Shown: in pieces, positions 55,135-64,000 of the stretch | Position numbering within the stretch: the stretch's first letter is position 1 | Layout: each line of letters begins with the position of its first letter | Assembly: GCA_011800155.1 (NCBI GenBank) | Contig: CM022377.1 | Coordinates: 2,378,501-2,442,500, forward strand | Origin: Flammulina velutipes | Lineage: Eukaryota; Basidiomycota; Agaricomycetes; Agaricales; Physalacriaceae | Direction of reading: 5' to 3' | DNA length: 64,000 nucleotides | The notes under the pieces: model-generated | Seen by the model: the letters and a program-made list of their open reading frames with translations, nothing else | Databases searched by the model: none | What the model was told of the DNA's origin: nothing | Program-made: the position numbers and the translations under genes

Positions 55135-57100
55135 CTAATGAGAGTCTTGATTGACCTTCATCTCCGAAAAGTGCCTCCCCCAATTCAACCACCACTCCTC
55201 GACACTCTCGGGCGCATCGTAGTTCGCGAGGGCGATCCATGACGTCCACATCTGCGCGAGCTCCTCGGCATGCTCATCGGGCGCGTTGGCGATGACCAAG
55301 GAATATAACATGCCCTGATTTCGAAGTTCGCGGTGCTCGCCTGGAGGGAGGGAGGTGGACATGAGACCAGAAAGTTCGCTGTTGGAGACGATCTTGCTGC
55401 GTGGGATCCGGATCTCATTGAAGCCACGTAGAAAGCTGGGTATTTGGGACTTGTGTGTTATATGAGCGAAGAGGTGGCCCAACGTGAACGTGTCTTCGAT
55501 AGCGAGGGACCTACGGGGAGTATGAGAACAGCCGTGAAGAAATAGAAGATGGCATACGAGTTATGGGTACCGTGGATCTGAAGGAAGATGAGAATATGAC
55601 AAGGTAAAGAAGAGCCGTGACGACGTACAGGTGTACAATGGGCAGCGTCACCCACAATGACGACTTTAGAATGAGCGTCGACATAACTTTCGACCGGATG
55701 TATATGTTGCACAGTGGGATGCCCGACTTCGGCGATGTCGATGAGCCGTTTTAATCTATATAGAGATTGTATCAGCTTTGTGTCACACCGCAGAAGGGTA
55801 GAACATACGAAGGATGAATGTCAGGTACGAAGGAATGCATGAATTGACTCGAACATGAGTCTGTCCATTCGAGATCGAGGTCGTTCGGGGTCGTTGGTCT
55901 GGTGAGCGTGCCCCCCAGCGTGTAGATATTCCCGTGCTATAGGAATGAGTTAATACAAGGAAAAGGCGTGATATCGAACGTACCACTCCGCCCGTCAGGC
56001 AATATCCGTCGCCCATCCAGACGATGTACTATCATACAGGTTAGGTAATGAAGGAGCCAGGCGTACGACGGTGCGTACCTTCTTAGACGTGATGAGTTCG
56101 TGCAGTTCCGGATACGGTCTCATAGCTTCGAGTGGCACGGATATAGATCCTCTGGATTTAAATCAGCATGCGCGTCAAAAAAGATCAGCCGTTCGCGTAC
56201 CCAACAACCACCTTGAACGAGCCCATCGGACCTGCAGTGCTACTGGAGCAGGAGTCGTCGTCGTCGTCGTCACTATCATCTTCGTCTGTAGTTTCTTGCG
56301 CGAGAAGGTATTCCCGTACAACACTATTTCGTCCGTCCGCGCCAATGATCTACGTCGAGTTAGGAAGCGTAAATGAAGAACGGCTGACATGAAAACGTAC
56401 GACGTCTCCCTCTATTCGTTCACCATTCTCACCTATTACAACTGCGGGTCCGTCCCTCGACGTTTCAATCGACTGAACGGGGAAGTTGTAGCGAAATTTG
56501 ACGCCGAGTTCGTGACAGAAGCTGCGCGCGAAGGTGGTATAATCATGGTGCTAAAAACGAAATAAGTTTAGGTTTTTGGTCCAGGAGAGTACAGACTACG
56601 CACTGAGATGAGGTAGTAGTCGGAGCCGAGATCCTCCATCATTTGGCTATCGAAGCACATGCGGCCCATTACTTGGTCGGTATCGCCTGAATCAAGGACT
56701 TGAATGAACGGAAAAGGGCGCGGAGGTAGAAGCTAACCTGTTCGGAATTCGAGACTGCAAAACGAGATGAGCGAGAATTAGAACAAAGTTCGAATAACCA
56801 CGCACGCTTCCAACTTGGTAGCCTTCTCAAAAACCGAGGACGTTCCAGGATACGTATGAATGATCCGTGCAATGTTCGGTGGAAGACGTATGCCTCCGTT
56901 CCATGGTTGTAGGTCCTTGTCGGTCTGCGAAGCGTGTTAGCGACGCAGAGTTGGTTGCTAATTAAGTTGATTACCTTGCCTAGCTTCTCTACGATTGTGA
57001 CCCGATGGCCGCTGAACGCCAACGTAAAAGCACAGCCTATTCCGGCAACGCTGTCGCCGACGACAACGAAATCGAGTGGGCACTGGGTAGTGTTGGACAT
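55135..57100 (-). CDS. FAD-dependent monooxygenase (salicylate-hydroxylase-like), paralog B
   Basis: Minus-strand multi-exon gene from ATG 57100 to a stop at 55135, with the same intron positions as paralog A. V-V-V-G-D-S-V-A-G-I-G is the FAD site, a D-G motif follows (reads I-I-G-A-D-G-R), then an acidic run of six Asp in D-D-S-D-D-D-D-D-D, V-G-G-S-I-S, Y-I-V-W-M-G-D-G-Y-C, and V-I-V-G-D-A-A-H-C-T-P. The C-terminus is W-W-L-N-W-G-R-H-F. All nucleotide-binding motifs look intact. The two paralogs face the same way, with two F-box genes between them, so the duplication was not a simple adjacent tandem or was later interrupted. Substrate unknown. Confidence 0.88.
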
Positions 57101-58085
57101 GGATGCGAGAAGGGAAGAGATGGGGCAGTTATTCTCCCCCCGGAAGTTTACATGGTATAGCTGGAGAACAACCCTAGCGAGCCCTAGACAGATCGTTGCA
57201 TTGAATTGATCCCCGTTCGTCGCTGTTTTTTATTCCACGTGCGATTCTATAATGGAAATCACCGTCATCAAAAGAACATGTAGCCTGCATGAAGCAAGCA
57301 AGGTGTACGAGTGTTCGCCCGTATGCGGGGAAGGCGCCGCTGCCCATGCCAATGGCAAGTTTTTGCACCCGAGTCGCTCGCCACATAGCATTGAAATCTA
57401 ACGAGTGGGCATGCAACGAAAATGACGGCCTCAGCGCTCGGGGAGTCGAGTTCGAGATATGAATGTTCACTAATTTTCGCCATCAGGATATGTTGACAGG
57501 TGCCGTTAATAGGCCCACAAACCAAGGACAAGCGCTGTCAATGCTAAGCGCCACCTCGACTAGCCTGCATATGTCGCGCGATCGAACGGCTGCCGCTCCG
57601 GATTTATCAGATTCTTCGAAGCCGCCCGAGCGCCCTATTTCCGCCGGCGTGTAAGATTTTCGATAGAAATCGTGAGGTACGGATCGCCCAAGAGCTCCCA
57701 AGAGTCGAGACTATCAATCACACTGCAGGGTAGATGGTGCGTCAGGCAATTCGAAGTTCGTAATCGGAACGCTGTGGCGTAGCTTAAAGGTCCTCAAGGC
57801 CTGTCACAAGCATAGAAACCTGACAACGTCAAGTCAAATAAAAGAATGTATCTGTATGGGGAAAATTACTATCCAGACATACACGCAGCGAAAGAAACAA
57901 TAGAAAGAAAGGAGTACAAATACACGATTAATAATCCCCAAGTCCCACTCAGCCCATCACGCCCTAGAGCGCCCTACCCGCCTCGTATCTCATTCTTAGG
58001 GTAGACGTTAACGTCCATGAATAATGATGGAGAAGCTACTACTCACTGTGATTGCTGATAGAATGTATTCATGGGGAATTCCCCT
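57101..58085. other. Intergenic stretch
   Basis: 5' flank of monooxygenase B and 3' flank of the DUF6534 gene. A CTGTGGCGTAGCT at 57769 is the reverse of the F-box-flank motif. No gene supported. Confidence 0.45.
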
Positions 58086-59944
58086 TCAGACACCTATCCA
58101 CGTAGTAAGTATAGAACGAAGGTAGATGGAGCGAAAACTTGCCTTATCCCGCGTAGACCAACTAACGACGTCAGGCCCTGGACTTAAGGCCATACTCGGC
58201 ATGCGTGTGCCCAAGTGGAACATGTTGGTGTTGTTAGACGTCGTGCCCTGTTTGTCCGTGCCTGCGCCACGCACGATGCGGCGGGTGTTCAGCCTAGAAG
58301 ATTATGAATACACGACTAAAGCATCATGCATGTGGACGTACGTCGCCATAAACGATATCGCGTATACTGTAATTATTTATGAGAATGGAGGGATGCATGC
58401 ATGCATATAAAATGACGCACATTTGCTAAGAACGAAGAAACACGCGATGAACACCAAGTTATTTGGCATGAGGTTATACTGTGAGCTTATGGTTAATCGC
58501 CATCTTGGACGGAGTAATGCGAAGCTCACCAGGACGAGCGTGGTCACGCTGATCGCGCTGCAAGTGGATAGATGAACAGAATTTCGATGAACGACTTCAG
58601 CGAACGTACCATGTGAAAGCCCCCGTGCTAAAGGCATATCGCACAAGACTGTTGACGAGGGTATCCGATCTAGAATACCTGCGTTAGAACATGATCCATG
58701 CGAGTTGAAGGAAAGTCAATATACTTATGATAACCCGTCCGCAGTTTGTTGAGGAAGTACGTTAAAGACAGCGCAGTGAGGATATCAGTCAGCACGCCAA
58801 CACCTAACGCGGTGGTACCAAGAGCCTGCGAATAAATATGAGCGGGAGGCAATCACGTTTTCGGCGTGATGGGGTTACCCTAAGATGGACGACAGCGAAG
58901 ACGCTAGGAAGCGCGAACCTACAAAACAATGAGTTTAGCATGGGAATAGAAGATATAAAAAAACGCCTACGCCTTGATAGTGAACGCTAGAAGGAATTAA
59001 TATAATACGTGGAAGGAAAAAGGAACGTACCCATAGCCAGGCCTACATTAACCATCAGACATCCGTTTGTAGCAAAAGCATAAGTGAAAGCGACGTACCC
59101 AGCTGGCCGAGGGTCAGGAATATCTAGCACCAGCGTTAAGTCCGAAACCAGCAAGGGATGAGAGATGCGTACTATGACCCCGGTCACATATATGTTGCGT
59201 TCGCTAACTGTGTTTTCGTTCAGCTATTTCCATCCTGATACAGTCCGAAGCACGTACATCGCCAGACGCGAAGGGCGAACGTCCTAGTGAGAGTCAGCAT
59301 GCATATTTCGGTGAGATGAGTGAGACGCACATTTTTACAATGGCTCCAACGACGGACTGAACGCGCCACATGAGTATTGGTCCAGGAACGAGAGTACGAA
59401 GCTAGCTCACCCCGATCGTTTGCTGAAGCTAACGTGGGATTCGGTAAGCTCGGGGAGTAGAAGTGGGTTGTGTGGGACGCACAATGAAAGACCTAATAAT
59501 AGTTGCTGCGGTGAGGGCGGGAAAAGATGAGGACCGCTCGGGCGTACCATGTTACCGTTGCTTGCAATAAGACAATGATGTTGGCGAAATTGGAGATGCC
59601 ATAGTGATACACGACATGCCCGATTAACGCTTGGTCTGCAGTTTCTAGCACTCTGAGAAACGCGCGTGAGAGGTATTTGGAGCTCGTAGACGCGAAACAC
59701 ACAATATCAGTACAACCTGGATGGCATCGGATTAGGAACGGAGTAGGTAAACACTATGCAGCACACGCACCAAGAACTTGTAAACCAGTCGATCCAATGG
59801 ATAGCGCATGAAGTACGAGAATATTTGAGTTAGGAGGATGCCGAAGACACAACACGCTGCGGCGAAGCCAACCAGGACTGCTCCGAGCGTATTGTCCAGA
59901 GTGACACCTTCTGGCAAGGCGGGCGGGGGACGCGTCGTCGACAT
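58086..59944 (-). CDS. DUF6534-type multi-pass membrane protein
   Basis: About 14 short minus-strand exons can be joined in frame from ATG 59944 to TGA 58086 (roughly 335 aa). The order of conserved segments is that of DUF6534: T-L-D-N-T-L-G-A-V-L-V-G, Q-I-F-S-Y-F-M-R-Y-P-L-D, V-L-E-T-A-D-Q-A-L-I-G-H, A-T-V-T-W-S-F-I-L-Q-Q-T, F-A-L-R-V-W-R-F-S, D-I-L-T-A-L-S-L-T-Y-F-L, Y-N-L-M-P-N-N-L-V-F-I, and T-L-N-T-R-R. Seven hydrophobic helices are expected. One exon is only about 14 nt. An in-frame Met at 60016 would add a hydrophobic leader. The family is large in mushrooms; its role is unknown (often likened to sensory or transport 7-TM proteins). Confidence 0.85.
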
Positions 59945-60143
59945 CGAAGGCGAGACAAGCGAAGGTGAGAGGAGGAAAAGAAAGAGATGGAGGCCCTGAG
60001 CGCGCCATATGTTCATGTCAGCCTAGAGACCCCATTTTCTCAGTATGGTCGGAACTGCCTGGAAACCGATAAAATGCCGGTAAAGAGGGGCCGCTTCGGT
60101 TTCCGTCGTATTCTTTGCGGGAGGGCGAGGGTCTGCAGAAATT

Positions 60144-60470
60144 TTAAACTGATATCGGGCAACATCCTCTAGCCTCCTGCTCATCGTTCGACGTCAATTC
60201 GGCCTCTAGTTCTCGTAGGTCATCTATTACCCCCAGCTTGGCGAGGCATGCACCCATATGGACGTTGCCCTCAATTATGGCGAACTAATACATCCGAACT
60301 GAATTGGTCAATTGAGATCGAGGTCCGCGATGACGATCAGTCCTTACCGCGTGCATTTGGAGTTTAACGCACTCATGATGTGAAGGTGATCTTGTGAGCG
60401 CAGTGTTATCGCGCTAGAGAATCATGAAGGTCAGTACAAAACGAGAAAGAAGGCGAAAAACACACCTGAC
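60144..60470 (-). CDS. Short spliced coding region, unrecognised
   Basis: On the minus strand an exon after CTCTAG (about 60418) reads R-D-N-T-A-L-T-R-S-P-S-H-H-E to a GTAAGG donor at about 60348. An exon after ATTAG (from about 60286) reads F-A-I-I-E-G-N-V-H-M-G-A-C-L-A-K-L-G, then a helix, ending at TAA 60144. The join is in frame and the composition looks real, but the 5' end was not found. It may be the 3' part of a gene or a remnant. Confidence 0.3.
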
Positions 60471-61100
60471 GCCCCGCTCATTTCCACTATTGTCATGATG
60501 GTGGCGTCGATGTTGTTATGGTTACCTACGGTCCGTAGCTCCGTTGGCGGGAAATAGCGAAGTCTTAGTCAGATCGACCGTCGACGAGCGTTGGCGCGTC
60601 GAGCGGTGTCGAGCGCCATTGAGCACTCGAAGAGTAGCCAAAAGGCCAATTTCGGCGTTTTACATACCATACACGATCGCCCTTTCCAATTGACATGGAA
60701 GGATGAAGCTACAGCACATATGATCGAACTTTGTGAAAATCAAGCACCCTGCAGATCCAATGTGCGCGTATGTGGCGTACTGCACGGCATCGATGGTCGA
60801 AATTTTGGCATGGCTCAAATAAGCAGCTTTCTACAGGACGGAGACGAGAGGTTCACAGCGAATACGCGCCAGACAGAATTGGCAAAGCTGCCCATGACTG
60901 TCGTTGGAAGAGAGACGTAGGTGACGTAATTCAAACAGAAGGTCACGTTATGTGGCGCGATCTGATCTCGAGCGTCGGAATGCCATCGACAGAATACAGT
61001 GCTGTCACTTCTGTGTGCAATATTCGATCGCCTTCTCCAGCCGTATTGAGTTGGTCGCGTTGAGCTTTAGCTGAAGGCCTTCCATATGTGGCTCGTCTGT
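60471..61100. other. Gene-poor stretch
   Basis: A + strand frame at 60591-60920 has no recognisable content. No splice-supported gene. Confidence 0.4.
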
Positions 61101-62297
61101 TCACGATTTCTCCGACAATACCCAACGAACGTTTCGCCTTAGCCTATCCCCTGCACGTAGCCTCGCACATCTCGGGAACTTCGTATCCAAAAATATCTTC
61201 ACCGTCTCTTCAAACCTCTCCCGCTTCGCAATAATCTCCTCATTCAAACATACCAAATTCAAACCTGCGAGTACCTCGTCCAACAATCCCACATCGAGTG
61301 GAAGTCTTATGAGCTCCGAGCGTGTGCCATAATACAGACGCAAGGTAACGATCTTCAGGCTCGCCCCTCCCGACACGAGTAGTTCACAGACTGGCCTCAA
61401 CGACGTGTATTCACGCACATCAAATTTGAAGTGTTCGACGGAAGGTGGTAATACGAGCGTCGCCACTACATTCGTGAATCAGCATTCTTCCATGCTACGG
61501 AAAGAAGACCAACACGACGCACAGTCCATAACCAGCTCACTCCGTAGATCGAGAACCCGCAATGAAGAATGGTATCTGTCCAAGAGCGCCGGAAGCCGAT
61601 GAGGCCCATGCCCTCTGGTATCTGCATCGCTAAACGAGATCTCTCGAAGATTGGGAAACGGTGTCATGGGGCTGGAAACGAGGTCCAGGAGAGGTAGCTC
61701 CGCCCTGCCCACGTCCAGCCACAACGAAGAGATTTGCGAGATGGGTTTCGGGATGTCGAAGTTGCAGTCAGTTGAGATGTGACTGAAATCCTGACGCAAA
61801 AACTCGCCTATGCGGGGCCGGTGGAGGGTGAGGGCGGTGAGACGAGGTGCAGAGGATAGAACGTGGAATAGGTCGCACACTGTTTCCACATTTATGCGTA
61901 CGAGCGAGAGTGCCGTCAGGCGAGTGCATGTGCGTAGAGCAATTGCGTAGCTGCAGTCCATCTCGACGGAACGTAGTGTCAGCTTTTCTAACTTGACCGC
62001 GTTGGAGATCAAGTGGATGACTGGATTGCGTCCGACATGTTTAAAGTTGAACGCCAACATAATGTCCATAGAACGAATCGCGATGAATATTTCGGGAGCG
62101 CCGTCGGTTATATCGAGGAAGTCGGTAAGGAGCTTCTCTGAAGAGATTACAACGGTGTTGAAACGACGTTCACGAAGAAATGGTATAATATCTGGCCAGG
62201 CAAGACTGAGAGAGGAGAGGGTGATTCCACGAGGTTCTGAGTGCCATACTTCAGCGATAATGAGAGCTTTAAGCTCTATTGGGAGGGACGAGGACAT
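61101..62297 (-). CDS. F-box-like/LRR-like protein
   Basis: Minus-strand exons 61541-62297 and 61101-61465 (75-nt intron) encode 373 aa. The start S-S-S-L-P-I-E-L-K-A-L-I-I-A-E-V-W is F-box-like and followed by L-S-L-A-W-P-D-I-I-P; the rest is leucine-rich in 25-30 residue units. The frame is open further upstream to 62531, but the Met at 62297 directly before the F-box-like helix is the better start. It is not clearly a close paralog of the other F-box genes here. Confidence 0.75.
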
Positions 62298-62790
62298 GAT
62301 GGTTAAAGCAAAAAGAGGATTGATGACCCGTGATAATCGTAGGTCACTAAAGACAATGGTTCCGATCCGTGGCGTATAGAAGTATACGTCTCGTATGGAA
62401 TGAGAGAGTACCACGACGACGCTGGGCCTCATTATTCCACCTAGTGTTATCATCTCCAGACATACGAGTACGCAGCGGGTCTGCCGAAATGTGAATGATT
62501 CTAGGTGCCGTTCAGTTGCTGGCCATGACAATACTTTTAAAGGACTATCAGTGATACAAATGTACGCGAGCCATGATGAACTGTGATTTCCTCACATAGA
62601 ACATATTGATTTGGGATCGCGGCCAGTTGGCTCCATGGCAAGCTCATCAGCACACATGTAGGCTATCGTTCGCGAAAGGAACAGACTTATAGATTACAGA
62701 ATCTTCAAACGCTGTCCTCACCATACCTACGTGCTACAAATGCGGGATCAATACGTTTTGACGCCACATATGGTTGACTGCGGAACGTCC
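62298..62790. other. Intergenic stretch
   Basis: 5' flank of the 61.1-62.3 kb gene. No feature apart from an ACGCCACATATG motif at 62761. Confidence 0.45.
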
Positions 62791-63560
62791 GGCCCGGTAT
62801 GCGATTCCTGCCTCTTACCACCATTGTCGACGACAAGAACAGCCGGCTTCCGGTGCTGGATCGAATAGCTCTCACCTCAAGCTCAAGAGTAAGGATAGGC
62901 GGCCTTGGAACGGCGCGCGTTCAGTTGCGCATGGCGAAAATGACAAATCCGAGGTGCGTACCTACAAAACTCTTATCCTGTTTCCAACTGAAATGTACGA
63001 CAGTCCATCGTTCTTGCTGCTGCCTGAAAGTCGCACCATTATTACAGCTGGTTGACGTCTGCTTGCGTCCCGGGCACTACTGGGAAACGAAACGTTACAA
63101 CTTGCGCATTCCACAACAACAACGCCCATTCTTTCGCAGGCCTCATAGAAGCGACGCTGCGGTTTCCGCGGGCTTTCTGCAAGGAGCCTCTATGTGCGCT
63201 TCCGACTCCCTACGATTCGCCATGGCTAATGAACGTACAGAGCGCCAAATCTGCACGACAGATAGCCGCGCTCTTAGCCTCCAACTGGACAGGTACGCTA
63301 ACATGCCCCCAACATTTGACACCCTAACTCTTTTTAGTACTGCGATCATGATTACTGCTAATGTCGAGCTTTATAACGGCGCGCTCAGACGCCACTGTCC
63401 GCGCGAGCATGTCTGCGAGGATCCAGTCGTCAACGGCTGCTATGCCAGAATGTTTTGGGGACGCGGCTCCCTTCCCGATGCCTTGGCGATGACCCTAGGG
63501 ACTTCGAGACGCACTGGGAATCTGACTGCGTCGCCCAGTTCCAGACGGACTTGAGTATTA
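62791..63560 (+). pseudogene. Degenerate copy 3 of the G-P-x-C-x-x-C family
   Basis: From 62791 the frame G-P-V-C-D-S-C-L-L-P-P-L-S-T-T-R-T-A matches copies at 27.8 and 45.7 kb, then stops. The DNA similarity with the 27.8-kb copy resumes around 63135-63170 (TTCGCAGGCCTCATAGAAGC). Other frames remain open to 63554 but change between segments, so a functional product is doubtful. Confidence 0.4.
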
Positions 63561-63781
63561 TGTGGAGGAATACTGGCATGGTGCGACCATCTCTACGATC
63601 GCTTTCATTAGCTGACCCTCTGACAGGTCTCCTTTGGAGTGGACCTATCGCCGTTCTCCCAATGCCCTCATGTGGTACTTCATTTGCATAGAACTGCGTT
63701 GGTGTCTGGATGATAGTACGTATGGACTGGGGAACTTCTGGCGCTTCAAGAAGAAATCTTTCAGGATCTCGAACCCACAAC

Positions 63782-63802
63782 GACTGACGGTAATCGTCAG
63801 TC
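63782..63802. promoter_or_regulatory. Hairpin in the 3' flank of the inverted F-box copy
   Basis: GACTGACG-GTAAT-CGTCAGTC, the exact reverse complement of the hairpin at 43675-43695. Confidence 0.5.
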
Positions 63803-63877
63803 CGCGTTATACGTCGCGTATGGTATTAACGTATGCATGTACGACAATAACACAATTCACATCAACCCATTCAAAAG

Positions 63878-64000
63878 TCATTCTCCGACCGTTAGCACTT
63901 CAACCTTGCCACGAGCCACCCTCCATCTCTCCAAAATTTCATCTGTCACCGTATCCCCTTCCTTCTGCGTATTCTCAACCTCAACGATACGGAGCTAGGC
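63878..64000 (-). pseudogene. 3' end of a second copy of the 42-kb F-box gene (partial, inverted)
   Basis: On the minus strand L-R-I-V-E-V-E-N-T-Q-K, then I-L-E-R-W-R-V-A-R-G-K-V-E-V-L-T-V matches the C-terminus of the 42084-43627 gene almost residue for residue. A TAG stands where that gene has GAG (63996-63998), and a deletion of about two bases brings the stop codon forward. The 3' flank, including the hairpin, is conserved to about 63770. The rest lies outside the window. Confidence 0.75.

Noticed and set aside
23600..57100. One secondary-metabolite cluster formed by velvet factor, terpene cyclase and monooxygenases
   Set aside because: The genes are spread over 33 kb, separated by relics and unrelated families, and no transporter, P450 or other tailoring gene links them.
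1..64000. CRISPR arrays, rRNA genes, bacterial promoters or operons
   Set aside because: No direct-repeat arrays or rRNA sequence were seen, and the gene structure is plainly eukaryotic.

Overview
The window is filamentous-fungal nuclear DNA, almost certainly a mushroom-forming basidiomycete (Agaricomycetes). Genes are broken by many 45-60 nt GT-AG introns, tRNA-Arg is a single dispersed gene, and the recognisable families are typical of that class: a caspase-domain protein, a TRI5-type terpene cyclase, DUF6593 and DUF6534 proteins, a velvet factor, F-box/leucine-rich proteins and FAD monooxygenases. The genus cannot be told from the sequence. Exon models below were built by eye from splice signals and reading-frame continuity; none rests on a database search.

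Layout. 1-5.4 kb: 3' side of a probable hAT-type gene (truncated at the left edge), an unrecognised gene, and a caspase (C14-like) protein. 6-14 kb: a hAT-like MITE with 84-bp perfect terminal inverted repeats, then four tandem + strand copies of a small secreted protein family, with a DUF6593 gene among them. 14-22.5 kb: a nuclear-type protein with a C-terminal zinc-binding module, a five-exon unknown gene, an orphan Walker A exon and a secreted protein with an HNH-like motif. 23.6-26.2 kb: a velvet regulator and tRNA-Arg(TCG). 28.3-30.7 kb: two further, diverged members of the small secreted family on the minus strand. 31.7-40.5 kb: decayed F-box copies around an intact sesquiterpene-cyclase-like gene and a degenerate multi-copy membrane-protein block. 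39.5-41.7 kb: three paralogous small secreted coiled-coil proteins with near-identical promoters. 42-45.3 kb: an F-box gene followed by two more members of the first secreted family. 45.4-49.5 kb: mostly relics. 49.6-57.1 kb: two paralogous FAD monooxygenases flanking two F-box/LRR-like genes, all on the minus strand. 58-62.3 kb: a multi-exon DUF6534 membrane protein and another F-box-like gene. 63.9-64 kb: the broken 3' end of a second, inverted copy of the 42-kb F-box gene.

The most interesting content is the eight-member family of cysteine-poor secreted proteins. All share the same three-exon layout (signal-peptide exon split in phase 2, core exon with a Y-[DN]-V-V-G-x-W-like block, C-terminal exon with [LI]-x-A-x-G and a W-W-[IVT]-I-like end). 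Several also share a promoter and a 5' UTR intron. I do not recognise this family. It has spread by tandem and dispersed duplication here, as have the coiled-coil trio and the F-box genes, so the window looks like a fast-evolving, duplication-rich accessory region. The velvet factor, terpene cyclase and monooxygenases hint at secondary metabolism, but they are too far apart and too interrupted to call one cluster.
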